From Clostridia bacterium (GTDB lineage Bacteria; Bacillota; Peptococcia; DRI-13; UBA5745), in contig JAHDPO010000004.1 of the NCBI GenBank assembly GCA_018434325.1, positions 62,001 to 126,000 on the forward strand: a stretch of DNA of 64,000 bases. Reading direction: 5' to 3'. Below, piece by piece: positions 40,868-48,735 of the stretch. The position numbers and the translations under genes are program-made. Under the pieces are notes generated by a model. That model was not told the DNA's origin. It ran no database searches and saw only the letters and a list, made by a program, of their open reading frames with translations. The first letter of the stretch is position 1. Every line of letters begins with the position of its first letter.

Positions 40868-42562
40868 ATGACTACAGAGTCCAATCGGCAAAGCCGGCTG
40901 ACCCCCGCAGAATGCGATGCTTTGGCCCGGCGCTTATTTCCCCATATCACAAAGCGGCCGGAAGAATATGAAGAGATTTATCCCCCGAGACAGCTGCCTC
41001 AAGGCGCCTATGTGACCCGTTTAGGACCCAGCCCCACAGGCTTTATTCATTTGGGCAATTTGTATGGGGCCTTAGCCGATGAACGGCTGGCTCACCAAAG
41101 CGGCGGCGTTTTCATCCTGCGGGTGGAAGATACGGATAACAAAAGAGAAGTGGAGGGGGCTGTAGAGCTGATTATTTCCTCTTTGGCTTACTTTGGCGTC
41201 CGGTTTGACGAAGGGGCCACGGCAGAAGGCGACAAAGGGGATTACGGCCCTTATCGCCAGCGCCAGCGGGCGGAGCTGTATCAGACCATGGCTTGCCGGT
41301 TGATTCGTCAGGGCCGGGCCTATCCTTGCTTTTGCACCGAACAGGAGCTGACGGAAATCCGGGAGCGCCAGACGGCGGCTAAAGAAAACCCGGGCTATTA
41401 CGGCCCGTGGGCCAAGCACCGGGATCTGACCATAGAGGAAATTGAAAGGCGTCTGGCAGCGGGAGAGCCTTTTGTCATCCGCTTAAGGTCCATGGGGGAT
41501 TCCCAAAAAACCTTCACCGTGACAGACGGTATACGCGGGCCTCTGACCATGCCAGAAAACGATCAGGATTTTGTGCTGCTGAAGGCCGATGGCATTCCCA
41601 CTTATCATTTTGCTCACGTCATTGATGATCACTTCATGCGGATTACCCATATTCTGCGGGGTGAGGAGTGGCTGGCCACCTTGCCTTATCATTGGGAGCT
41701 TTTCCAGACCTTAGGCTTTGAGCCGCCGGTGTTTTGCCATACCACGGTGCTGATGAAGATGGAGGGGGAGACGAAACGCAAGCTATCCAAAAGAAAAGAC
41801 CCGGAATTGGGTCTTGACTATTACCGCCAGTTAGGCTATCTGCCGGCGGCAGTACGCAGTTATTTGTTGACCGTGCTGAATTCCAACTACGAAGAATGGC
41901 AGCTGGCCAATCCCGGCACAGTGATGACGGATTTCCCCTTCACTACGGAAAAAATGGGCAGCTCCGGCGCCTTGTTTGATCTGGACAAGCTGCAAAATGT
42001 CAGCAAGGATGTATTTGCCTCGATGACGGCCCAGGAGATTTATGACTTTCTGCTTTCCTGGTCGGCGGCGGAAGCCCCTGAGGCTCATAGCCTGCTGGCC
42101 AAAGATCCCGCTTATGTCAAAGCTATTTTAAATATTGGCCGGGGCGGTGAAAACCCCCGGAAGGACCTGATTTATGGCCGGCAGATTCTGGAGTTTATCC
42201 GTTTCTTTTTTGATGAGTGGTTCCGGAGAGAGGATGCTTATCCCGAGCAGATATCCGCAGAGCTGGCCGTGGCATTATTGAAAGAATATGCCTCAGCCTA
42301 CGATTTTGCCGAAGATAACACAGCCTGGTTTGATAAGGTAAGGGAATTAGGGGTTAAGCACGGCTTTGCCGCCAAGCCTAAGGATTTCAAGAAGAATCCG
42401 GAGGCTTACAAAGGTCATGTGGGCGACGTCAGCAGTCTTTTGCGGGTAGCCTTAAGCGGCCGCCGCAATTCACCGGATCTCTGGGAAATCCAGCAGATTT
42501 TGGGCCTGGAAAGAACCCAGGCCAGGCTGGCACAAGCCATAGAGGAATTAAGCAAACTTTAA
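40868..42562 (+). CDS. gltX: Glutamyl-tRNA synthetase (long form)
   Basis: A 564-residue class I synthetase, longer than the common 470-490. HIGH motif in RLGPSPTGFIHLGNLYGAL (about residues 54-72), KMSKS as KRKLSKRKD (about 302-310). The longer Clostridial type has extra residues in the catalytic and anticodon domains. It charges tRNA-Glu; one tRNA-Glu gene is 3 kb upstream. Whether it also charges tRNA-Gln is not clear. Its end overlaps the convergent patatin gene by 15 bp. Confidence 0.93.
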   Translation: MTTESNRQSRLTPAECDALARRLFPHITKRPEEYEEIYPPRQLPQGAYVTRLGPSPTGFIHLGNLYGALADERLAHQSGGVFILRVEDTDNKREVEGAVELIISSLAYFGVRFDEGATAEGDKGDYGPYRQRQRAELYQTMACRLIRQGRAYPCFCTEQELTEIRERQTAAKENPGYYGPWAKHRDLTIEEIERRLAAGEPFVIRLRSMGDSQKTFTVTDGIRGPLTMPENDQDFVLLKADGIPTYHFAHVIDDHFMRITHILRGEEWLATLPYHWELFQTLGFEPPVFCHTTVLMKMEGETKRKLSKRKDPELGLDYYRQLGYLPAAVRSYLLTVLNSNYEEWQLANPGTVMTDFPFTTEKMGSSGALFDLDKLQNVSKDVFASMTAQEIYDFLLSWSAAEAPEAHSLLAKDPAYVKAILNIGRGGENPRKDLIYGRQILEFIRFFFDEWFRREDAYPEQISAELAVALLKEYASAYDFAEDNTAWFDKVRELGVKHGFAAKPKDFKKNPEAYKGHVGDVSSLLRVALSGRRNSPDLWEIQQILGLERTQARLAQAIEELSKL

Positions 42563-43831
42563 CCATTGCAGATATAAGGCTGCCAGCAGCTCTCCGGGAA
42601 AAATCGGGGCCAGAGCGATCCAGCGGGAGTTTTCCAGAATCTCCGGATCATTTTCGATCTGCTCAGCCAGCCGCTTGGCTAAGGCCGGCCGGACGAGGTT
42701 TTTGGGGAAGCCTTGATGGAGCAGGTCGGCCAGGGAATCCGGTAAGGCCAGAGCCGGGGCGTCTTCGGCTTTTTCCAGGATCTCCTTGTTGAATTGCTCC
42801 AGCGTATACTCCTTCAAGGGATCGAGGCCAAAGATTTCACCGGCGTTTTCTGCCCAGGCCAAAATCAGATGTTCTTTAGCCTTCTTATTAAGCAGGCGGC
42901 GGCGCAGATAGTAAAACAGGGATTTGGAGGCCGGGCGGTTGTTGAGGAAAAACGATTGGGACTCTATACTGGTCAAAAAGGGCAGCTTGCCCTCCTGCAC
43001 CAGAAAAGCGACGGCCAGGTCTACGGCCGTACCGGCAGGGAAGGAGTAGATCTGGCCATCCTGCCTGCCGAAAGCCCGCAGGGTATGGAGATAACCCAGC
43101 CGGGCGTTGCGCTTGACTTGCTGGGAATCGAAGAAGAAGCTGTTGCCTAAATCCCAGTGGCAGCGGATCAGGGTCAGGTTCGGCGTGTTTTGCAGTAATT
43201 TTTTATTGACCTTGCCATAGGCGTTCAGGTCAACGGCAATAATTTTTTTAGCGCCTTTTTCCAAGGCTAAAGCTATGGGCAGGTTGTCGTGATAACAGCC
43301 GTCTACATAATGCTTGTCGCCGATTTTCAAGGGTTTAAAAGCAGGAGCCACGGAGCAGCTGGCCAATATATAGTCAAGGAGCTCGCCCCGGGGAATATCT
43401 TCCGTAAAGACAGCCAGGGGCTTACGGTCGCTGAGACAGACGGTAACCAAGCCAAAGTCAATCGGAGATTGCCGGATTTTTTCTTCATCCAGAAAGGGCT
43501 TGGCGATATCCAGCAAACTATGAATATCGGAGCCGCCGGCTGAGAGGAAGTTTTTGGCCAGGCCGGCATAAGTGCTCATAATGATTTTAGTGTAAGGATC
43601 GTCGTCAGCGGTTTTGATGCCTAATATCTGCTTGAGGCCCAGGTTCTCCCAGAGATAAAAAAGGGTTTCATAAGAGCCCATAACGATCATGGCGCCATTA
43701 ACGGCGCCGATGGAAGTACCGGTGATGATATCGATGGGAATATCCAGTTCCAGCAGAGCTTGCCAGACGCCCAGCTGAAAAGCGCCCCGGGCCGCGCCGC
43801 CGCTGAGGACTAAGGCAGTTTTTTGCTTCAT
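42548..43831 (-). CDS. Patatin-like phospholipase with C-terminal extension
   Basis: A 427-residue protein. Patatin motifs: SGGAARGAFQLGVWQAL (oxyanion loop), GTSIGAVNGAM (nucleophile Ser, intact G-x-S-x-G) and VDGCYHDNLP (Asp). After about residue 260 comes a 165-residue extension, mostly helical, that I do not recognise. It is not closely similar to the other patatin in this window, 3 kb away. The ATG at 43831 has an AAGGATGG site; a TTG two codons upstream is less likely. Confidence 0.88.
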   Translation of the reverse strand: MKQKTALVLSGGAARGAFQLGVWQALLELDIPIDIITGTSIGAVNGAMIVMGSYETLFYLWENLGLKQILGIKTADDDPYTKIIMSTYAGLAKNFLSAGGSDIHSLLDIAKPFLDEEKIRQSPIDFGLVTVCLSDRKPLAVFTEDIPRGELLDYILASCSVAPAFKPLKIGDKHYVDGCYHDNLPIALALEKGAKKIIAVDLNAYGKVNKKLLQNTPNLTLIRCHWDLGNSFFFDSQQVKRNARLGYLHTLRAFGRQDGQIYSFPAGTAVDLAVAFLVQEGKLPFLTSIESQSFFLNNRPASKSLFYYLRRRLLNKKAKEHLILAWAENAGEIFGLDPLKEYTLEQFNKEILEKAEDAPALALPDSLADLLHQGFPKNLVRPALAKRLAEQIENDPEILENSRWIALAPIFPGELLAALYLQWLKFA

Positions 43832-43921
43832 GATCAACCATCCTTTGAAAATGAGGTTTTTATAATAATCTTACTATCATCTTATTTCTTTGACCGGAAT
43901 AAGTCAATGACAGGAGGCAGC

Positions 43922-45067
43922 ATGGCCTGGAAATTGTCCCTCTTTGGTTATCAGGAGAGTGAAGTAAACGAATATTTGCAAGCTCTTTCTCAAAGCCAGG
44001 GAGCGGAGGCTGCCGCTCTTAGAGAAAAGCTTCGACTGGTTTTGGAGACCAATGTCCGCCAAGACCTGATATTAAGTGATTTGCGGCGGGAAGCGGCGGA
44101 GCGGAAAAACCGGCTAAAGGCTGTGGAGTCCCGGCTGATCCTTATTTATTACCGGGTGCTGCTGGCTGGCGGATTGGCGGCGGCAAACGAGGGCGCTGAT
44201 TCTGCGGAAATGGTGGCAGCGCCGGATGAATATTTGCGGCAGCTTGAGCAAAGGGAGCAAATTGCGGCAGATGCAGGCAAGAGAATAAATGCTTTGCTTA
44301 AACAGATCGGGCGATGGGAGAAAGAAATGGACAAGACAAAGAATTTTAATACCAGCTTATTGGGAGTAGCGCCAAGAGATTTGGAAGAATATTTGATCCT
44401 GCGGGAGAAAAGCCATCAGGAAGCTATAGCCGATCTTTCGGAAAAGTTAAATCAGCTGGAGAAGGCCATCGCCCTCCAGGGCGAAGAGATCAAGGCCTTG
44501 GAAGGTTTGCTTGAACGGCCGGAAATGCAAAAAACCTTTATTGATTTGTCCGAGCGTTTTTTATTGCGGTTTGAACGAACCCTGGAGAATGTAGCCCGGG
44601 AAACCATATCGCAAAACAGAACGGCTCTGACGGATAGAGAAAGGGAATGCGAGAGGCGGGAAAAAGAGCTGCGCCTGCAGATTGCCCGTTGCCGCAGGAA
44701 GGTTAATACGCTTTTGCGCAATTTGAATCAGCAGCAGGAGAAAGGGCGGCCCCTGCCGCCGTCGGCCGGCACTATTGGGGAAACCGGGGAGCCTGAGGAA
44801 ACGGAGGCGGAGGCAGCTGCCGCTGTTTCGGCAACCGCTGCCCCTGCCGCCGCTTCGGCTGATGTCACCACTGCCGCAGCTCCTGTTGCCGCCAATGTTC
44901 AGCAAAGCCTCAGGTTCCGCTATCTGCTTGGCAAGGCGGCCGGCAGCGATCTGTCGGACAATCAAGGGGGATTGCTGATCAAAAAAGGCCAGATCATCGG
45001 CCTGCAAGAGGCGGAAGCCGTTTATCAGCAAGGGCTTTTGGATCAGCTGGTTCGCTGCCTGGCCTGA
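43922..45067 (+). CDS. Coiled-coil protein with DivIVA-like N-terminus
   Basis: I do not recognise the family. The 381-residue protein begins with LSLFGYQESEVNEYLQALSQ, close to the DivIVA membrane-binding pattern (G-Y-x3-E-V-x-x-F/Y-L). Long coiled coils follow (about residues 30-80 and 115-270), then an Ala/Pro-rich linker (about 275-325) and a compact C-terminal block (RYLLGKAAGSDLSDNQGG... to the end) that looks like a small beta domain. It could be a polar scaffold for division or sporulation. The ATG at 43922 has an ACAGGAGG site; the ORF upstream overlaps the divergent patatin promoter. Confidence 0.7.
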   Translation: MAWKLSLFGYQESEVNEYLQALSQSQGAEAAALREKLRLVLETNVRQDLILSDLRREAAERKNRLKAVESRLILIYYRVLLAGGLAAANEGADSAEMVAAPDEYLRQLEQREQIAADAGKRINALLKQIGRWEKEMDKTKNFNTSLLGVAPRDLEEYLILREKSHQEAIADLSEKLNQLEKAIALQGEEIKALEGLLERPEMQKTFIDLSERFLLRFERTLENVARETISQNRTALTDRERECERREKELRLQIARCRRKVNTLLRNLNQQQEKGRPLPPSAGTIGETGEPEETEAEAAAAVSATAAPAAASADVTTAAAPVAANVQQSLRFRYLLGKAAGSDLSDNQGGLLIKKGQIIGLQEAEAVYQQGLLDQLVRCLA

Positions 45068-45103
45068 GTTGGCCCTGATTAGTTGACCTGATTAAACAGA
45101 TAG

Positions 45104-45158
45104 AAAAAACCGTTTCATCGGAAGCAGCAGCATGCGCCCCGGTGAAACGGCTTTTTTG
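45104..45158. terminator. Bidirectional terminator
   Basis: CCGTTTCA (45110-45117) and TGAAACGG (45143-45150) form the stem, flanked by A6 on the left and T6 on the right, serving both convergent genes. Confidence 0.9.
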
Positions 45159-45188
45159 TTTATCTCGATGGGTTATGTGGTTATATGG

Positions 45189-46373
45189 TTATGAAGCGTA
45201 ATTGTCGAAATATCCCTGGATCAAAATAACCGGCGTGCCCTTGTCGCCGCTGCCGCTGGTCAGGTCGCAGAGGCTGCCCAAAAGATCCGTCAGTTGCCGG
45301 GGAGTGGTGCCCTCGCTGACCATATTGCCGACAAGATTGCATTCCTTTGATTTAATAGCCTGAATCATGGCTTCCTTGGCGGCCTCGCCGGCCAGCTCTT
45401 TGAATTCCGTGTCGGCCAGATACTTCATCTTGATTTCATTGGGGGTGCCGCAAAGTCCGGGGGTGTAGGCCGGGGAAACCACCGGGTCTGCCAGCTCCCA
45501 GATCTTGCCTACCGGGTCTTTGAAAGCGCCGTCGCCGTAGACCATGACTTCCACGTCTTTGCCGGTGAGAGCTTTCAGCCTTTGCTGGACGGCGTCGACC
45601 ACTTCCTGGCCTCTTTCCGGGAACAGCTTTACGGTCTCTTCGGTAGCCTTGTTTGAACCCAGAAGGCCATAGCGGGAGTTAAAACCGCTGCCGTCGATGG
45701 ACTGGTTGAGGATATGATCCAGGGTGATGACGGTTTTGGCGCCGGCAGCCTCTAACAAGCGTTTGCTGCGGGCCCGGGTATGAATGTCGGCGGCGATGAC
45801 CACATCGGTATAGTCCAGGATTTTGCAGGGGTCGTTGGAAAAGATGAAGGAAATCTTGCCTTGCTCCGCCTGCTCTTTATAAAAGCTGACGTAATCGATG
45901 CCGGTAAAGGGATGAATGCATTTTTCACCGAACAGGCGTCGGAAATCTTCTTCCGTGAGGGTATCCGTATAAGGGTTGACGCCTTTTTTGTCCAGATCCT
46001 CCAGGCTGATTAAGTGGTTGCCCACCTCGTCGGCAGGATAGCTGAGCTGCAGGGTCAATTTCTCTACGCCTTTAGCCATGCCCTTCAGCAGCAGGGAAAA
46101 ACGGTTGCGGCTGAGAATAGGGAACAAAAGCCCCACATGACCGCCGCCGGTCAAGGCCTTGACATGGGCTGCAATCTGGTCCGTAGTGGCGTAGTTATTT
46201 TGGGAACGGGCGACGACAGACTCGGTAATTCCGATCACGTCCCGGTCCCTTAGCATAAAGCCTTCCGATTCCCAGGCTTCCTTTAATGAATCTACAACAA
46301 TTGTGACCAAATCGTCTCCCGGCTTAATAATAGGAGTACGGATGCCACGGGCTATAACTCCGGTAGTTCTCAT
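45189..46373 (-). CDS. CofE-like protein (coenzyme F420-0:L-glutamate ligase family)
   Basis: A 394-residue protein of the CofE/F420-gamma-glutamyl ligase family as found in many non-methanogenic Firmicutes. The start GVIARGIRTPIIKPGDDLVTIV and DVIGITESVVARSQ segments match; it is longer than archaeal CofE (about 250) by an insertion around residues 85-230. No other F420 gene is in the window, so its acceptor in this organism is unknown; it may glutamylate something else. A strong GAGGTGAG site precedes the ATG. It is monocistronic. Confidence 0.82.
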   Translation of the reverse strand: MRTTGVIARGIRTPIIKPGDDLVTIVVDSLKEAWESEGFMLRDRDVIGITESVVARSQNNYATTDQIAAHVKALTGGGHVGLLFPILSRNRFSLLLKGMAKGVEKLTLQLSYPADEVGNHLISLEDLDKKGVNPYTDTLTEEDFRRLFGEKCIHPFTGIDYVSFYKEQAEQGKISFIFSNDPCKILDYTDVVIAADIHTRARSKRLLEAAGAKTVITLDHILNQSIDGSGFNSRYGLLGSNKATEETVKLFPERGQEVVDAVQQRLKALTGKDVEVMVYGDGAFKDPVGKIWELADPVVSPAYTPGLCGTPNEIKMKYLADTEFKELAGEAAKEAMIQAIKSKECNLVGNMVSEGTTPRQLTDLLGSLCDLTSGSGDKGTPVILIQGYFDNYAS

Positions 46374-46549
46374 AAGCTCACCTCATCATTGAAAATCTCC
46401 CGCACTTATTTTAATCGAAAAGAAGAAAAAGGTAAACCGTTGATTTAGGTATACATTTTTATTTTATCAATTAAGCAGGAATATGGTAAATAATGTAAAA
46501 TATTAATGAGAGAGGACGTCAATATGTCATAAATTATCGGGAGGAGCAG

Positions 46550-48115
46550 ATGATTGGAAAGATTTACGCTTTTACGCTGCTGGGGCTGGAAGCTTTGCCG
46601 GTAGAGGTTGAGGCCGGCGTCTATAATGGCTTGCCGGACCTGACGGTAGTGGGGCTGCCGGATGCGATGCTGCGGGAAAGCCGGGAGCGGGTGCGTTCAG
46701 CTATCGTTAATTCCGGATATCATTGGCCCAGCCGCCGGATGTTGGTAAATCTGGCGCCGGCCCATTTGCGCAAAGAGGGCTCCGGCCTTGATCTGGCTGT
46801 GGCGGTAAGCCTGTTGAAGGCCTCGGGCCAGCTGCCGGCACTGGATACGGAAAAACTGGTTTTTGCCGGCGAATTATCTTTGGACGGCGGATTGCGGGGC
46901 AGCCGGGGCATATTGGCGGCGGCCTTAGCCATGAAGCTTTGGCCGGAAAAGATCCTGGTCGTGCCGGCGGCCAATCAGGCGGAAGCCCGCCGGGGCAGCG
47001 AGCGGATTTTAGCCTTGCATACTTTGCAGCAGTTAAGGGATACGGCCGCATTACGGCAGCTTTTGCAGGCCGTGGGCCAAGAGCTCCGTCAGCCGGTACA
47101 GGATATGGATGAGCCGGCGGCAGCTGCCGCCGGGGCCGGCACGCCGGATTGGGATCTCTGTATGGTCAAAGGGCAAAACAAGGCCCGGCGCGCTTTAGAA
47201 CTAGCCGCCGCCGGCCGCCACAATCTGCTGCTTCTGGGGCCCCCCGGCAGCGGCAAGAGTCTTTTGGCCAAATGTTTGCAGGGAATCCTTCCTCCTTTGA
47301 GCGGCGAGGAAATGCTGGAGGTTAATCGCATCTACAGCGGGGCAGGCCTTTTGACGCCGGAGATGCCCTGGGTAAGCCGCCGGCCCTTTCGCAGCCCCCA
47401 TGCCTCCGTCACCAGAGCCGGCCTTCTGGGCGGAGGCAATCCCTTCCGGCCCGGCGAAACCAGCCTGGCCCACCATGGTGTGCTGTTTATTGACGAACTG
47501 CCGGAAATGAACAGATCCTGCCTGGAAAGCCTCCGCCAGCCCCTGGAAGAGGGCAGGCTGACTCTCAGCCGCAGCTGGGGCAGTATTACCCTGCCGGCCA
47601 AAATCCAGTTGGTGGCCAGCGCCAATCTCTGCCCTTGCGGCTATTTTGGCGACAGGGAAGTAAAATGCCGCTGCCGTGATGATGAGATAAGGCGCTACCA
47701 AAACCGGTTTTCCGGGCCCTTATTGGATCGGATGGATATCGTCGTCAACGTGCCCCGGCTGGCGGCGGCAAGTTTGCAGAGCGGCGGCGGCCGGCCTCCC
47801 GAGTCTTCCGCGGTGGTGGCCGCCAGAGTGGCCGCCGTCTGGCAAAAGCGCCAGATTGGAGAGGGCCGGCGGGAATACGGCTTGGAGGAATTGCAGCGGC
47901 AGCTGACGCCGGCGGGGCGGGCCTGGGCTTTGCAGACCTATGAAAATTATGGCTTCACTGCCCGGGGCTATTACCGCCTGCTTCGTTTAGCCAGAACCAT
48001 CGCAGACCTGGGGGGCAAAGAGGCCATCAGCCCGCCTTTGCTGGCGGAAGCCCTGGAATACCGGCTGGGGCCTGAGGGCTTCTTTAGGCAGGGGGCCGAA
48101 GGATTTCCTCATTGA
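46550..48115 (+). CDS. YifB/ComM-family Mg-chelatase-like AAA+ ATPase
   Basis: A 521-residue protein: an N-terminal Lon-like S16 fold (about 1-175), AAA+ ATPase (Walker A LLLGPPGSGKSLLAK near 224, Walker B GVLFIDELPEM near 310, sensor SANLCPCG), a zinc-like CPCGYFGDREVKCRC stretch, and C-terminal lid. ComM/YifB helps branch migration during natural transformation in competent bacteria and is widespread in others. Good GGGAGGAG site. No transformation genes are adjacent except dinG far downstream. Confidence 0.93.
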   Translation: MIGKIYAFTLLGLEALPVEVEAGVYNGLPDLTVVGLPDAMLRESRERVRSAIVNSGYHWPSRRMLVNLAPAHLRKEGSGLDLAVAVSLLKASGQLPALDTEKLVFAGELSLDGGLRGSRGILAAALAMKLWPEKILVVPAANQAEARRGSERILALHTLQQLRDTAALRQLLQAVGQELRQPVQDMDEPAAAAAGAGTPDWDLCMVKGQNKARRALELAAAGRHNLLLLGPPGSGKSLLAKCLQGILPPLSGEEMLEVNRIYSGAGLLTPEMPWVSRRPFRSPHASVTRAGLLGGGNPFRPGETSLAHHGVLFIDELPEMNRSCLESLRQPLEEGRLTLSRSWGSITLPAKIQLVASANLCPCGYFGDREVKCRCRDDEIRRYQNRFSGPLLDRMDIVVNVPRLAAASLQSGGGRPPESSAVVAARVAAVWQKRQIGEGRREYGLEELQRQLTPAGRAWALQTYENYGFTARGYYRLLRLARTIADLGGKEAISPPLLAEALEYRLGPEGFFRQGAEGFPH

Positions 48116-48176
48116 ACATGCTGTGAAAAAGCTTCGGGATATGATATTCTATACGCAAACAACAGGGAACAAAAAA

Positions 48177-48203
48177 GGGAACAAAAAGAAGAATATTTTC
48201 ATC
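48177..48203 (+). promoter_or_regulatory. Candidate autoregulated ECF promoter
   Basis: GGGAAC at 48177-48182 resembles the ECF -35 (GGAAC), with TCATC at 48199-48203 at -10 distance. A second GGGAACAAAAA copy lies 12 bp upstream (48165). No terminator is seen between the ComM-like gene and this site. Confidence 0.35.
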
Positions 48204-48231
48204 TTGAGTATTGGATATCAGGAGGGCGGAT

Positions 48232-48735
48232 ATGGCCTTAAATGATGAGCAGTTAGCTTTAGTTGGTTTATTGCTGGAAAAGAAGCAGATGTATTATCGT
48301 CTGGCCTATTCTCTTACAGGCAATGAAGCCGACGCTTTAGATGCAATTTCGCAAACGACACTGCAAGTGATTGAGAAAATTCATACTTTACGTTCTAAAG
48401 AAGCTTTTGTGTCGTGGAGCAAGCAGATATTGATCAATGTCTGCCGGGAGTTTTGGCGAAAAAACCCGAAGACTCTGCCCATTGAAGAAGCCTTGGCGGC
48501 AGAGGGCGCCTGCGGCCTGGCCATTGAGGAAGAATTAATGCTGCGCCAATACATCTGCCAATTGCAGGAGATCCATCGGGAGGTCATTCACCTGCGTTTT
48601 TATCTCGACTACGAATATAAGGAAATTGCCAGAATACTGGAGATTCCGGAAGGTACGGTGAAGTCCCGTCTCAATCGGGCTTTGGAGATCTTAAGACAAC
48701 AAATGGGAGGTGCTTTGCATGAACAGAATCGATAA
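48232..48735 (+). CDS. ECF-type RNA polymerase sigma factor
   Basis: A 167-residue sigma-70-family factor of the SigV/ECF type. Region 2 (YRLAYSLTGNEADALDAISQTT ... SWSKQILINVCREFWRK, about residues 22-85) and region 4 (LRFYLDYEYKEIARILEIPE followed by GTVKSRLNRALEILR, about 125-160) are intact; there is no region 3. The ATG at 48232 has an AGGAGGGCGG site. The last 17 bp overlap the next gene, which encodes a membrane protein with the topology of an anti-sigma factor, so the two should be regulated together. The signal and regulon are unknown. Confidence 0.93.
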   Translation: MALNDEQLALVGLLLEKKQMYYRLAYSLTGNEADALDAISQTTLQVIEKIHTLRSKEAFVSWSKQILINVCREFWRKNPKTLPIEEALAAEGACGLAIEEELMLRQYICQLQEIHREVIHLRFYLDYEYKEIARILEIPEGTVKSRLNRALEILRQQMGGALHEQNR

